Positions 24,345 to 33,697 of a DNA stretch of 64,000 bases are shown one piece after another. The DNA is from Alphaproteobacteria bacterium. GTDB taxonomy: Bacteria; Pseudomonadota; Alphaproteobacteria; Rhodobacterales; Rhodobacteraceae. The translations under genes and the position numbers were made by a program. The stretch is from assembly GCA_030425925.1 (NCBI GenBank), contig JAUHZO010000003.1:62001-126000 (forward strand), written 5' to 3'. Within the stretch, counting starts at the first letter, position 1, and every line of letters begins with the position of its first letter. The notes below the pieces were generated by a model. It had not been told where the DNA came from. It saw only the letters and a program-made list of their open reading frames with translations, and ran no database searches.

Positions 24345-27300
24345 TCAGGCCGTCCGCCCGGCCCCCATGCGCATCAGCACCAGACCCAGCGCCGCCACCA
24401 CGTAAAACGCCAGCGCAATCGCGCCCGCCCCGGTCAGGAACAGCAGCAACGCCGCCATCTCCTGCGACAGGGCAGCCAGCGGCGGCGGCAGCAGCGCCGC
24501 CGGCAGTCCGCCGCCCAGCGCAACCCGGCCCAGCGTCGCGCCGAACCAGGCCAGCACCGCCAGCGCCCCGCCGGTCAGCACGGCCCGCGGCGCGGCGGCG
24601 CGGAACCGCATCCCCCGCCGGAACGAGGCCGCCATCCGCGCCGCGTCATGCTGCACCGCCACCAGCGCCGGCACCACCATCAGCACCAGCACCATGCCGA
24701 AGCCGAGCCCGTAGACCAGCGTGATCACCGTGGGCTTGAGGAACTGCGCATCGGCCGAGCTTTCATACAGCAGGGGCGCCAGCCCCAGCACCGTCGTCGC
24801 CGTGGTCAGAAAGACCGGTCGCAAGCGGTCGGCCGCACCGTCGATGATCGACGGGATCAACCCGCGTTCGGCGGCATACTGGTCGATCTGCGTCACCAGA
24901 ACGATGGAATCGTTGATGATGATCCCGGTCATGCCCAGCAGGCCCACCACCGTGAACATGCTCAGCGGCACGCCCCACAGGTTGTGGCCATAGATCGTGC
25001 CCACCAGACCGAACGGAATGATCGCCATCACCACCAGCGGTCGGGCCCAGCTGGCGAAGACCCAGGACAGCACCAGGTAGATGCCCAGCAGCACCAGGAT
25101 CAGCCCGGTCAGCGCATCGTTCAGAAAGTCGTTCTCCTGCTCGCTCAGCCCGGACAGCCGGTAATCCACCTGGCGTTTCTCGGCGATGTTCGGCAGGATC
25201 TCGCCCTCCAGCGCCTCGACGATCTGGGTGGCGCGGGCCGGGTCGTCCTCGGAAATGTCGCCGGTGACCGAAACCAGCCGGATGCCGTTTTCGCGCCGTA
25301 CCGTGGAAAAGCCCGTGCGCCGTTCCACCCGGACCAGATCGGCCAGCAGGACATATTCCCCCGAAGGCGTGCGCATCTGCGTGCGTTCCAGGAAATCCGC
25401 GGTCAGCTCGCCCGCGGGCAGTTCGACCCGGATCGCCGCGCTGCGCGGCCCGTCGGGAAAGGTTGCCGCCTCGATCCCGCCCAGCCGGTCGCGCAGCACG
25501 CGGCCCAGCCCGTCGATGTCAAAGCCCAGCGCCTGGCCCTGCGCGGTCAGTTCCAGGATCAGCTCTTCCTTGTCATAGGCCAGGTTGTCCTCGACCGCCG
25601 AAACCTCGGGGAACTGCGCCACCGCGGTCTTGAGGTCTTCGGCCGCGGCCTTGAGCACCTCGGCGCTGGCCCCGTAGAACTGCACGTCCAGCGCATCGCC
25701 CCCCGGGCCCGACCGCCAGCCGCGGAACGACACCGTTTCCACCAGCGGGTGCCGCGCCACGCGGTCCTGCAGATCGCCGACAAAGGCGAACGAGGAATAT
25801 TGCGGCCGCTCGTCCGCCGGGATCAGCTCGATCGAGATGGCGCCCAGCTGGTCGTTGTCCTTGGTGTCGGTCCCGGCCAGCCCGCGCCCGGCATTGCCGC
25901 CGATCTCGGCCAGCACATAAAGCAGCGGGTTCTTGCCGTAACGCTCTTCGTATTCCTTGCCCAGGGTTTCGGTGGCCTCCTGCAGCAGGCGCATCTGCGC
26001 CAGCGTGTCCTCGCGGGTGGCCCCGGGTGCCATGGCGAAATTGCCGGTGACCGAAGCCTGTTCCGGCGCGTTGAAAAACCGCCATTGCACATCGCCGGTG
26101 ATCAGAAGGACAACCTGGCTGGCCAGCGCCACCACCACGCCGGCAAGAACCGCATAGCGCAGCGCGATCACACCCGCCATGAAGGGGCGGAACAGCGTTT
26201 CACGGACCCAGCGAAAGCCGACGTTCACGATGCGCGAGGCCATGTCGATGCCGTTGTCCGACAGCGTCCGGAGCGCGGTGCGCCGACGCGCCGGCCCAAG
26301 GCTGAACAGCCGCAGCAGCGTCAGCCCCGCCATCGCGGCGGCCAGCACGCCCAACAGGCGCGGCAGATCGCCGAACAGCGCGTCGCGCTGCGCTGCGGCC
26401 CAGGCCACAAGGCCGGACGCCCGGCCTGGCGCGTCCGCCGCCGCGTCGCCCTGCGGGGCCACCGCCTCCAGCAGCGTGGGCAGCGACAGCGCGGCCCAAA
26501 GCAGCACCACCCCCGCCACGACACCCACGATCGTCACCCCCAGCACGCCCAGCCCGGCGCGCCAGAGCTGCATGCCATGCACCGGGCGCGGCTTGAGCGC
26601 ATGCGCCATGTGGTTGGGCAGGATCAGGAAACACTCCACCAGCGAGGCCAGCAGCACGACGATCACCGTAAAGGGGATGTCGGCGATCAGTTCGCCGAAC
26701 CGGCCGCTGATGGCGGTCAGGCCAAAGAACGCGATCACCGTGGTCAGCGTGGCCGAGAACACCGGCAGCGCCATGCGCTGCGCGGCCCCTTCCGCCGCCT
26801 CGTAGGGGCCATGCCCGTGCCGCGCCAGATGGTCGGCATGTTCGCCCACCACGATGGCATCGTCCACCACGATCCCCAGCGTGATGATCAGCGCAAACAG
26901 CGAGATCATGTTGATCGTGATGCCCCAGGCATACATCAGCGCAATGGCCGCCAGCAGCGCGGTGGGAATGCCTGCCGCGACCCAGAACGCCGTGCGGGTG
27001 TTGAGGAACAGGAACAGCAGCATCACCACCAGCATCAGCCCGGTGGTGGCGTTGTCGGTCAGGATGTTCAGGCGGCCGGTGATCGCCTCGGCCCTGGTGC
27101 GGATCAGGTCCACCGACACACCCTCGGGCAGCGAGGTCTGGAACGCCTGCGCCACCTCTTCCACCGTGCGCTGGATGCCGATGGCGTCGCCGCGGTCGCT
27201 GCGGTCCACCCGGATGGAAATCGCCGGGTTCTCGCCGACGAAATAGCCGCGCTCGCGGTCGATGCCCTCGACCCGCACCACGGCGATATCACCGATGGTC

Positions 27301-28067
27301 AGCGTGGAATTGTCGGGGTTCGACCGCAGGCCGATGCCCGCGATGGCCTCGGCGCTGCGCTTTTCGATGCCGGTGCGCACCCGCGCCCCGGCCCCGCCCA
27401 CATCGCCGGCCGGATCGGCGTTCACCTCGCGGGCGATGGCCTCGGCGATCTCGCGCATGGTCACGTCATGCGCGATCAGGTTCTGCGAGGGCACCTCCAC
27501 CACCGTCTGCGGCGCGGCCAGCCCGCGGATGGTGGTGCGCGTCACGCCCTCGGCAAACAGCCGCACCACGAATTCGTCGGCAAAGCGCGCCAGCTGGCCG
27601 GTATCCACCGGCCCGGTGATGACCACGTCGGTCACCCGGTCGCGCCAGGCGCCGCGGATCACCTCGGGCTCGTCCGCCTCTTCGGGCAGGCCCGTGGTGA
27701 CATCCACCGCCGATTGCACGTCCGCCGCCGCCCGCGCCATGTCCCAGCCCGGCTCGAACACCAGCTGGATCGAGGCGCGCCCCTCGCGCGAGGTCGCCTC
27801 GGAGCTTTCGACCCCCTCCACCGTCAGCAGCGCCGGTTCCAGCACCTGCACGATGGCGGTGTCCACATCCTCGGCCCCGGCCCCGTCCCAGGCCACCACG
27901 ACGCGCACATCGTCGTTGATCACGTCGGGAAAGAACTGCGCGCGCATGTTGGGCACGGCCAGAAGCCCCGCGGCGATCAGGATCACCAGAAGCAGGTTCG
28001 CCAGGGTGGGATGGCGGGTGAAGTAGCCCAGGATAGACCCGGCCGCCTGCGGCGTTGTTCGGACCAT
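24345..28067 (-). CDS. RND-family efflux transporter permease
   Basis: A 1240-residue inner-membrane proton-driven pump of the AcrB/HAE1 type. Landmarks are the N-terminal GYFTRHPTLANLLLVILIAAG, the TM4 motif LIITLGIVVDDAIVVGEHAD (charge-relay Asp pair) and the second-half VVGLLGMTGIIINDSIVLV. It is about 190 residues longer than AcrB. About 125 extra residues at roughly 490-615, with two hydrophobic segments, sit between TM6 and TM7, and about 95 residues with three hydrophobic segments extend the C-terminus. It follows its membrane-fusion protein by 71 bp; no TolC-like channel is nearby. Confidence 0.92.
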   Translation of the reverse strand: MVRTTPQAAGSILGYFTRHPTLANLLLVILIAAGLLAVPNMRAQFFPDVINDDVRVVVAWDGAGAEDVDTAIVQVLEPALLTVEGVESSEATSREGRASIQLVFEPGWDMARAAADVQSAVDVTTGLPEEADEPEVIRGAWRDRVTDVVITGPVDTGQLARFADEFVVRLFAEGVTRTTIRGLAAPQTVVEVPSQNLIAHDVTMREIAEAIAREVNADPAGDVGGAGARVRTGIEKRSAEAIAGIGLRSNPDNSTLTIGDIAVVRVEGIDRERGYFVGENPAISIRVDRSDRGDAIGIQRTVEEVAQAFQTSLPEGVSVDLIRTRAEAITGRLNILTDNATTGLMLVVMLLFLFLNTRTAFWVAAGIPTALLAAIALMYAWGITINMISLFALIITLGIVVDDAIVVGEHADHLARHGHGPYEAAEGAAQRMALPVFSATLTTVIAFFGLTAISGRFGELIADIPFTVIVVLLASLVECFLILPNHMAHALKPRPVHGMQLWRAGLGVLGVTIVGVVAGVVLLWAALSLPTLLEAVAPQGDAAADAPGRASGLVAWAAAQRDALFGDLPRLLGVLAAAMAGLTLLRLFSLGPARRRTALRTLSDNGIDMASRIVNVGFRWVRETLFRPFMAGVIALRYAVLAGVVVALASQVVLLITGDVQWRFFNAPEQASVTGNFAMAPGATREDTLAQMRLLQEATETLGKEYEERYGKNPLLYVLAEIGGNAGRGLAGTDTKDNDQLGAISIELIPADERPQYSSFAFVGDLQDRVARHPLVETVSFRGWRSGPGGDALDVQFYGASAEVLKAAAEDLKTAVAQFPEVSAVEDNLAYDKEELILELTAQGQALGFDIDGLGRVLRDRLGGIEAATFPDGPRSAAIRVELPAGELTADFLERTQMRTPSGEYVLLADLVRVERRTGFSTVRRENGIRLVSVTGDISEDDPARATQIVEALEGEILPNIAEKRQVDYRLSGLSEQENDFLNDALTGLILVLLGIYLVLSWVFASWARPLVVMAIIPFGLVGTIYGHNLWGVPLSMFTVVGLLGMTGIIINDSIVLVTQIDQYAAERGLIPSIIDGAADRLRPVFLTTATTVLGLAPLLYESSADAQFLKPTVITLVYGLGFGMVLVLMVVPALVAVQHDAARMAASFRRGMRFRAAAPRAVLTGGALAVLAWFGATLGRVALGGGLPAALLPPPLAALSQEMAALLLFLTGAGAIALAFYVVAALGLVLMRMGAGRTA

Positions 28068-28138
28068 GTCAGACTCTCAGCTCCACTGCGGCCGCAACCG
28101 GGCCGGTTGAAAAAACGCCGCACGGTGCGGCGATAGGA

Positions 28139-29596
28139 TCACCCGCCCATGCGGGACTGGAATCGCTCGACCATCTGCGCGGGCACCCTGGGCTGCTCCA
28201 GCTGCGCCAGAAGCCGGTCCTTGACGTCCTGCGGCATCCGCGTGTTGCCTTCGATGAAGGCACGCAGGCGCGCGCGCTGCTCGTCGGTCAGTTCCACCAT
28301 CTCGGGCGCTTCGGCCTCGACCGGGGCGCCGGCGGTCAGCGGGTTGACGCGGATGCCCGCCCCCAGCAGCGGCGAGCGTTCCGCCACCACGCTGCGATCG
28401 CGCAGCGCGCGGGCGCGCACCAGCACGTCGTCGCCCTGACGCCGCAGCACCGTGACAGGCAGGATCTCCAGCCGGTTCTCCTCGCCCACCACCAGCACCT
28501 CGCCCGCGGCATTCACCGCCGTGGCGGGCAGGCGCACGACAAAGTCGATGGGCTGTTCGGTCAGCGTGACGGTGACGAAATCGCCCGGCTTGAAGCCGCG
28601 CGCGCCGTCCAGCCGCGCAAACAGCAGCCGCCCGGTCTGGCCTTCGCCCACCGCCGCGCCCTCGCGGTCCAGCCGGCCGGTGGCGGCGATGTTGGTGCCA
28701 AAGACATCCAGCGTCGCCGTCACGTCCGCCGGGCGCAGGCGCCCGTCCGGGTCCAGCAGCCGGGCATATTGCTGGGTCGAGACCCGGAACGCCACTTCCA
28801 GCGCCTCCGGGTCGACCAGGTTGGCCAGCCGCTCGTTGGGCGACACAAGCCGCCCGGCCACCACGGTGACCTCGGACAGGGTGCCCGCAAACGCGGCGCG
28901 GATCTCGGTGTCTTCCAGTCGCCGCCGCGCCTCGTCCAGCGCAATCTCGGCGCGACGCAGCCGCGTGGCGGCGGTGTCGATGCGGGCCTCGGCACTGGCC
29001 ACCGCGCGGCGCTGGGTCAGCACCGACTGGCGCGCCGAAGAGAGCGCCAGCTCGGCCGATTCCACCGCCGAGGACGTGCCCGCATTGCGCCGCAGCAGGT
29101 CTTCCTGCCGCTGCAGCGCGCTTTCGCGCAGCGCCGCCTGTTCCTCGGCCGCGGCCAGTTCGTCGCGCGCCAGAACCAGCGCCCGCTCGGCCTCGCGCTG
29201 TTCGGCCTGGGCATCCAGCAGATCGCTGTCGGCCCGGTCATAGGCCGATTGCGCATCCGCCGGGTCGACCCGCGCCAGAAGCTGGCCTTCGGTCACCCTG
29301 CCGCCCTCGACAAAGGCCGGATCGAGGTCGATCAGCGCCCCGCCCGCCGCGGCGCGCAGCTCCAGCGTGCGGCGGCTCTGCACCTCGCCGAACGCACTCA
29401 GTTCGGGTGCCACGGTCTCGAACTGCGCCGGGACCACATTGACGGCAAACACCCGTTCGCGCGCCCGTGGCACCCGCGGTTCCTCGTTCATGCGCGCCTG
29501 CACCGCGTCGCGGACAAGAATGCCGGCATAGGCCAGAAGCCCAAGGGTCAGCGACAGTATGAACAGGCCCGTCAGGGCCTTGCGAAGGAAGCGCAT
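28139..29596 (-). CDS. RND efflux periplasmic adaptor (membrane-fusion protein)
   Basis: A 485-residue HlyD/AcrA-type adaptor. A single N-terminal hydrophobic segment (ALTGLFILSLTLGLLAYAGI) anchors it. Beta-barrel and lipoyl segments (RTLELRAAAGGALIDLDPAF and AAFAGTLSEVTVVAGRLVSP) flank a long coiled-coil hairpin (about residues 105-235, rich in Ala, Arg and Glu). The C-terminal tail (ELTDEQRARLRAFIEGNTRM) is an extra helical extension. ATG at 29596 has GGAGAG upstream; the longer frame above it is spurious. It pairs with the RND pump just downstream. Confidence 0.9.
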   Translation of the reverse strand: MRFLRKALTGLFILSLTLGLLAYAGILVRDAVQARMNEEPRVPRARERVFAVNVVPAQFETVAPELSAFGEVQSRRTLELRAAAGGALIDLDPAFVEGGRVTEGQLLARVDPADAQSAYDRADSDLLDAQAEQREAERALVLARDELAAAEEQAALRESALQRQEDLLRRNAGTSSAVESAELALSSARQSVLTQRRAVASAEARIDTAATRLRRAEIALDEARRRLEDTEIRAAFAGTLSEVTVVAGRLVSPNERLANLVDPEALEVAFRVSTQQYARLLDPDGRLRPADVTATLDVFGTNIAATGRLDREGAAVGEGQTGRLLFARLDGARGFKPGDFVTVTLTEQPIDFVVRLPATAVNAAGEVLVVGEENRLEILPVTVLRRQGDDVLVRARALRDRSVVAERSPLLGAGIRVNPLTAGAPVEAEAPEMVELTDEQRARLRAFIEGNTRMPQDVKDRLLAQLEQPRVPAQMVERFQSRMGG

Positions 29597-29675
29597 GCAA
29601 TGTCTCTCCAGGGCGCGACTCACCCCGATCGGCGGGTCGCGCATATGGTCATACGGTATTAAACGCCCTTGCGGA

Positions 29676-30218
29676 TCATTTCCGTCGCCGATGTTCGTCC
29701 AGGCGGGGGAAAATCTCGACAAAGTTGCAGGGGCGATGGCGATAGTCCAGCTGCAGGCGCAGGATCTCGTCCCAGGCGTCGCGGCAGGCCCCCGGGCTGC
29801 CCGGCAGCGCAAACAGATAGGTGCCCCCCGCCACGCCGCCGGTGGCGCGGCTCTGCACCGCGCTGGTGCCGATCTTCTGGAACGATACCAGGGTAAAGAC
29901 GGTGCCGAAGGCGTCGATCTCCTTCTCGTAGACATCGCGATGCGCCTCGACGGTGACATCGCGCCCGGTCAGCCCGGTGCCGCCGGTCGAGATCACCACG
30001 TCGATGCCGGGATCGGCGATCCAGTCCCGCAGCTGCGCGGCGATGGCGGCGCGGTCGTCCTTGACGATGGCGCGCGCGGCCAGGACATGCCCGTCGCCCG
30101 TCAGCCGCTCGACCAGCGTATCGCCCGAACGGTCCTCCTCGGGCGTGCGCGTGTCGCTGACCGTCAGCACGGCGATCCGGGTGGGCAGGAAGTCTTTGCT
30201 TTCGTCGATGCGGGACAT
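29676..30218 (-). CDS. moaB: Molybdenum cofactor biosynthesis protein MoaB
   Basis: A 180-residue MoaB/Mog-fold protein that adenylylates molybdopterin before molybdate insertion. Signatures are IAVLTVSDTRTPEEDRSGD, DVVISTGGTGLTGRDVT and LFALPGSPGACRDAWDEIL. The ATG at 30218 gives the normal length; the upstream part of the frame runs through the secreted-protein gene out of frame. It lies 25 bp after that gene, about 15 kb from the other Moco genes. Confidence 0.93.
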   Translation of the reverse strand: MSRIDESKDFLPTRIAVLTVSDTRTPEEDRSGDTLVERLTGDGHVLAARAIVKDDRAAIAAQLRDWIADPGIDVVISTGGTGLTGRDVTVEAHRDVYEKEIDAFGTVFTLVSFQKIGTSAVQSRATGGVAGGTYLFALPGSPGACRDAWDEILRLQLDYRHRPCNFVEIFPRLDEHRRRK

Positions 30219-30243
30219 GGGTCTCTCGGGCTCTGGGGGGCTT

Positions 30244-30810
30244 TCAAAGGCAGGGATTGGTGACCGGCAGGCGCGGCATCTCGAAGGCCCGCGCGATGCG
30301 GCCGGCCTGCGTCTCGCGCGTGACCGACAGCGCCAGCTGGCGCAGATCCTGGCCATGGGCCGAGCCGTCGGCGGGGCAGATCTGCTGCATCTGGCGCACG
30401 CTCTCGTCGATCGTGTCGTCGCGCAGGGCCAGGGCCGCGGCATGGCTTTGCCGCGGCACGGTGTTGTCGGCCCAGAAGCGCCAGCCGGTGTCCAGCGCTG
30501 CGGCCAGCCGGTCCCGCGCGGCCCGGTCCAGCAGGTCGGGGCAGACCCGGTCCAGTGCGGCGATCTCCGTCAGGACACGCAGCGCGCAGCCCGCCGCGCC
30601 ATGGGCGCTCTGGTCCATGCCGATGCAGCGCCCGTTCCGGCAGGTGACGATCACCGGCCCCGGCAGTTCCAGCACCTGCATGTCCGGGCTGGGGCGCACC
30701 ACCTTGTCGGCATGCAGCGCAAACAGCGCGCCATAGTCGATCCCCTGCGCCCGACCCGGCGCAGCCAGGCACAGGACACCCAGACCAAGGACCGCGACAA
30801 CCACCCTCAT
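30244..30810 (-). CDS. Secreted protein of unknown function
   Basis: A 188-residue protein with a signal peptide (MRVVVAVLGLGVLCLAAPGRAQG). The mature part contains several Cys (VTCRNGRC, GCALRVL, RVCPDLL, QICPADG, NPCL), which may form disulfides in the periplasm. No family was recognised. The start overlaps the stop of the uracil-DNA glycosylase gene (ATGA), and moaB follows by 25 bp, so the three genes are probably one operon. Confidence 0.78.
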   Translation of the reverse strand: MRVVVAVLGLGVLCLAAPGRAQGIDYGALFALHADKVVRPSPDMQVLELPGPVIVTCRNGRCIGMDQSAHGAAGCALRVLTEIAALDRVCPDLLDRAARDRLAAALDTGWRFWADNTVPRQSHAAALALRDDTIDESVRQMQQICPADGSAHGQDLRQLALSVTRETQAGRIARAFEMPRLPVTNPCL

Positions 30811-31592
30811 CCCAGCGCCCTCAGCCGCGCTTTCAGCGACAACAGGTCCGCCCAGGCCTCGCGCTTGGCGGCGGGGTTGCGCAGCAGGTAGGCGGGGTGC
30901 GTCATGGGCAGCGCGGGCCGGTCCGCCACCTCGGCCCAGATGCCGCGCAGCCGCAGGATGCCGCGCTTGCCCAGCAGCGCCTGGCACGAGGTATTGCCCA
31001 TCACGATCAGCAGATCCGGGTCCACCAGCGCGATATGGCGCTGCAGAAAAGGCTGCAACATCGCGATTTCCTCAGGCTTCGGATCGCGGTTCTGCGGCGG
31101 CCGCCAGGGTATCACGTTGGTGATGTAGACACTGTCGGCGCGGCTCAGCCCGATCGCTGCCAGCATCCGGTCCAGAAGCTGCCCGGCGCGGCCCACAAAG
31201 GGCCTTCCCTCGATATCCTCGTCGCGCCCTGGCGCCTCGCCCACAATCATCACCTGCGCCTCGGGCGTGCCATCGGCAAAGACCAGGCGGCGCGCGCCCC
31301 GGCGCAACTCGCAATGCGGATAGGCTTCCAGCGCCGCGCGCAGCCCCGCCAGGTCCAGCGCCGCCGCCGCCGCGGCGCGGGCCTCGGCCACCGCGTCCAC
31401 CCGTGGCGCGGCAACCACCGGGGCCGCCACCGCCGTTGCAACCGGGGCCGCACCCGCCGCCGCCCCGGCCTGCTCGGCCGCCCAGAGCGCAAAGCGGTCG
31501 ACAGGCGTGTCCGAGATCGTCTCGTCCACCCCCATCTCGATCTGCCACTCCAGCAGAGCGCGCGCGGTATGCCAGTCCAGGGCCGATTCCAT
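30807..31592 (-). CDS. Uracil-DNA glycosylase, family 4-like
   Basis: A 261-residue glycosylase that removes uracil from DNA. VMIVGEAPGRDEDIEGRPFVG (around 115-133) is the family 4 water-activating motif; VYITNVIPWRPPQNRDP and MTHPAYLLRNPAAKREAW are the other conserved parts. Residues 45-80 form an Ala/Val/Pro-rich linker after an N-terminal helix pair. Family 4 enzymes normally use four Cys for a 4Fe-4S cluster. Here only C94 is at a ligand site; the other three read R97, W163 and about L179. The ATG at 31592 is preferred over an upstream start. Coupled to the secreted-protein gene. Confidence 0.85.
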   Translation of the reverse strand: MESALDWHTARALLEWQIEMGVDETISDTPVDRFALWAAEQAGAAAGAAPVATAVAAPVVAAPRVDAVAEARAAAAAALDLAGLRAALEAYPHCELRRGARRLVFADGTPEAQVMIVGEAPGRDEDIEGRPFVGRAGQLLDRMLAAIGLSRADSVYITNVIPWRPPQNRDPKPEEIAMLQPFLQRHIALVDPDLLIVMGNTSCQALLGKRGILRLRGIWAEVADRPALPMTHPAYLLRNPAAKREAWADLLSLKARLRALG

Positions 31593-31711
31593 GCCCGCCA
31601 GAATAGCGCCGCCTTCCCCCGGAACAAAAGCCCGCACCGCGCCGCGGCCTTCGCCCCTTGCCCAGAGGCCGCGCCCTGCCTATGAAGTCGGCGCACAACC
31701 ACGAGGGCCGG

Positions 31712-32662
31712 ATGCGCTTCGATCACCGTCATCTTCTGGGCATCGAACCCCTGCGCCCCGACGAAATCGTCACCCTTCTGGATCTGTCCGACCAGTATGT
31801 CGCCTTCAACCGCCGCCGCGACAAGCACGCCAAGGCGCTGGCGGGGCTGACCCAGATCAACATGTTCTTTGAAAACTCCACCCGCACCCAGGCCAGCTTC
31901 GAACTGGCGGGCAAGCGGCTGGGGGCGGACGTGATGAACATGTCGATGCAGGCCAGCAGCATCAAGAAGGGCGAAACGCTGATCGACACCGCGATGACGC
32001 TGAACGCCATGCACCCCGATCTGCTGGTGGTGCGCCACCCGCATTCCGGCGCGGTGGACCTTCTGGCGCAAAAGGTGAACTGCGCGGTGCTCAATGCCGG
32101 CGACGGACGGCACGAACACCCCACCCAGGCGCTGCTTGACGCGCTCACGATCCGCCGCGCCAAGGGGCGGCTGCACCGGCTGACCGTGGCGATCTGCGGC
32201 GACATCGCCCACAGCCGCGTGGCGCGGTCCAACATTCTGCTGCTGCACAAGATGGAAAACCGCATCCGCCTCGTGGGCCCGCCCACGCTGATGCCCGCGG
32301 GCATTGCCGGTTTCGGGGCCGAGATCTGCGACGACATGCGCGAGGGGCTGCGCGATGCCGACGTGGTGATGATGCTGCGGCTTCAGCGCGAGCGGATGGA
32401 TGGCGGCTTCATCCCGTCCGAGCGCGAATATTACCACCGCTACGGGCTGGACGCCGAAAAGCTGTCCTATGCCAGGGAAGACGCCATCGTCATGCATCCG
32501 GGGCCGATGAATCGCGGGGTCGAGATCGACGGCACGCTGGCCGACGACATCAACCGCTCGGTGATCCAGGACCAGGTGGAAATGGGCGTGGCGGTGCGCA
32601 TGGCGGTGATGGACGTGCTTGCGCGCAACCTGCGCGCCCGGCCCGCCGAGGTGATGGCATGA
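31712..32662 (+). CDS. pyrB: Aspartate carbamoyltransferase, catalytic subunit
   Basis: A 316-residue ATCase that makes carbamoyl-aspartate in pyrimidine synthesis. The carbamoyl-phosphate loop [20 protein letters not shown] and the segments [14 protein letters not shown] and [18 protein letters not shown] are diagnostic, followed by [14 protein letters not shown] and [12 protein letters not shown]. The ATG at 31712 has GAGGG six bases upstream; another ATG at 31682 would add 10 residues. The gene is followed by two unknown membrane genes, then by a pyrC-like gene whose product lacks catalytic residues, as in loci where an inactive DHOase supports ATCase. Confidence 0.96.
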   Translation: MRFDHRHLLGIEPLRPDEIVTLLDLSDQYVAFNRRRDKHAKALAGLTQINMFFENSTRTQASFELAGKRLGADVMNMSMQASSIKKGETLIDTAMTLNAMHPDLLVVRHPHSGAVDLLAQKVNCAVLNAGDGRHEHPTQALLDALTIRRAKGRLHRLTVAICGDIAHSRVARSNILLLHKMENRIRLVGPPTLMPAGIAGFGAEICDDMREGLRDADVVMMLRLQRERMDGGFIPSEREYYHRYGLDAEKLSYAREDAIVMHPGPMNRGVEIDGTLADDINRSVIQDQVEMGVAVRMAVMDVLARNLRARPAEVMA

Positions 32663-32681
32663 GCCCCGCCGCCTACGTTCC

Positions 32682-32728
32682 GCGCAACGCGCCCCCTCCC
32701 CCGGTCCGGGGGAGGGTCGGGGAGGGGG
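32682..32728. repeat. GC-rich palindromic element (same family as the 60-kb array)
   Basis: CGCAACGCGCCCCCTC begins a 47-bp element whose centre CCCCCTCCCCC-GGT-CCGGGGGAGGG folds into a hairpin, followed by TCGGGGAGGGG. It lies in the 109-bp gap between pyrB and the next gene. The same lead-in and tail occur four times at 59927-60206. It holds no open frame. Confidence 0.7.
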
Positions 32729-32771
32729 GTGGCCAGGCCGGTGCCCTCCCGGCGACCAGAGGACGCCCCTC

Positions 32772-33314
32772 ATGACCAAGCTGCAGATCAACGGGTCCGA
32801 AACCGACATCGTCCGGGTGTTTCATCTCGACCTCCCGCGCGAGGCGGTCGAGCGGTTCACCACCCAGGCCGGCACCGGCGAATGGCCGCTGAAATACGCG
32901 CTGGGGGCCACCGCGCTGCGGCCGGGCTTTGTCGACGTCATCGACATCCGCGATCTGGGCAAGATGACGCTGTCGCAATACCTGTCCGAAGCACACGGGG
33001 CCACCGGCACGGCGTTCCGCGAGGCGCGCGCGACACTCGATGCGCTTCAGGGCCATGTGATCGCGCTGCCCGCGCAGGCCTTCGACCACACCGCGCAAAC
33101 CCTGACCATCGCTCCGCCGCTGTCGCATGTCGGCACCTTCGGCGAAGTGCGCGCCCGCCCGCGCGGACCCGCCCCCACCAGCGCCGCGGCCCGGGGCCAG
33201 GGCAGCGGCGGAACACCCGCCCCGGCGGGGCGCGGCAATTCCTTCCTGCTGCGGCTTGTCGTGATCGGTGTGGGCATCGTGGCGCTTCTGGTGCTGGCGC
33301 TGCTGCTGCGATGA
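32772..33314 (+). CDS. Tail-anchored membrane protein of unknown function
   Basis: Unrecognised 180-residue protein. The first 120 residues are a soluble domain (FHLDLPREAVERFTTQAGTG, FVDVIDIRDLGKMTLSQYLS), followed by a Gly/Pro/Ala linker and one hydrophobic helix at the extreme C-terminus (LLRLVVIGVGIVALLVLALLL). This is a tail-anchor layout with the bulk in the cytoplasm. It sits between pyrB and pyrC-like and overlaps the next gene by 4 bp (ATGA). Some annotations label relatives as carbamoyltransferase subunits by position, which the sequence does not support. Confidence 0.78.
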   Translation: MTKLQINGSETDIVRVFHLDLPREAVERFTTQAGTGEWPLKYALGATALRPGFVDVIDIRDLGKMTLSQYLSEAHGATGTAFREARATLDALQGHVIALPAQAFDHTAQTLTIAPPLSHVGTFGEVRARPRGPAPTSAAARGQGSGGTPAPAGRGNSFLLRLVVIGVGIVALLVLALLLR

Positions 33315-33697
33315 CCCGCCTTGCCCCCGACCGCGCGACCTATCTCCGCACCCATGCCGTCATGGCCGCGCTGGCCATGGCGGCGGGGATGGCCCTGCTC
33401 TGGCTCCTGGGCAACCCGCATGTCTGGACCGGCGCGGTGGGCGGGCTGGCCGCCATCGCCCTGCGCGGCTGGTACCTGATGGACGAAGAGCTGGGCCATG
33501 TCTGGGAGCTGTCCGCCACCGCGCTGGACGGCCCCCAGGGCCGCCACGTGCCGCTGGACCAGATCGAGACGCTGCGCGCCATCGGAGCCGCGGTCCAGGT
33601 GGTCACCCGGAACGGCGACAAGCACCTGATCAAGTTCCAGGCCGATCCCGCGGCAACCATCGCCCGGATCGAGGCCGCGCAGAGGACAAAGACATGA
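33311..33697 (+). CDS. Small two-TM protein, possibly with a PH-like domain
   Basis: Unrecognised 128-residue protein with two hydrophobic helices (MAALAMAAGMALLWLLG and WTGAVGGLAAIALRGWYLM). The soluble C-terminal half reads WELSATALDGPQGRHVPLDQ, ETLRAIGAAVQVVTRNGDKH and LIKFQADPAATIARIEAA. The strand-rich pattern ending in a helix, with a conserved-looking VPLDQIETL and LIKFQADP, resembles bacterial PH-type domains, but this is low confidence. Overlaps both neighbours by 4 bp (ATGA). Confidence 0.75.
   Translation: MTRLAPDRATYLRTHAVMAALAMAAGMALLWLLGNPHVWTGAVGGLAAIALRGWYLMDEELGHVWELSATALDGPQGRHVPLDQIETLRAIGAAVQVVTRNGDKHLIKFQADPAATIARIEAAQRTKT

Noticed and set aside
23529-28136. Plus-strand open frame of 1535 codons opposite the RND pump
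   Set aside because: It is antisense to a clear RND transporter; composition is His/Arg/Gln-rich and lacks a start context or domain.
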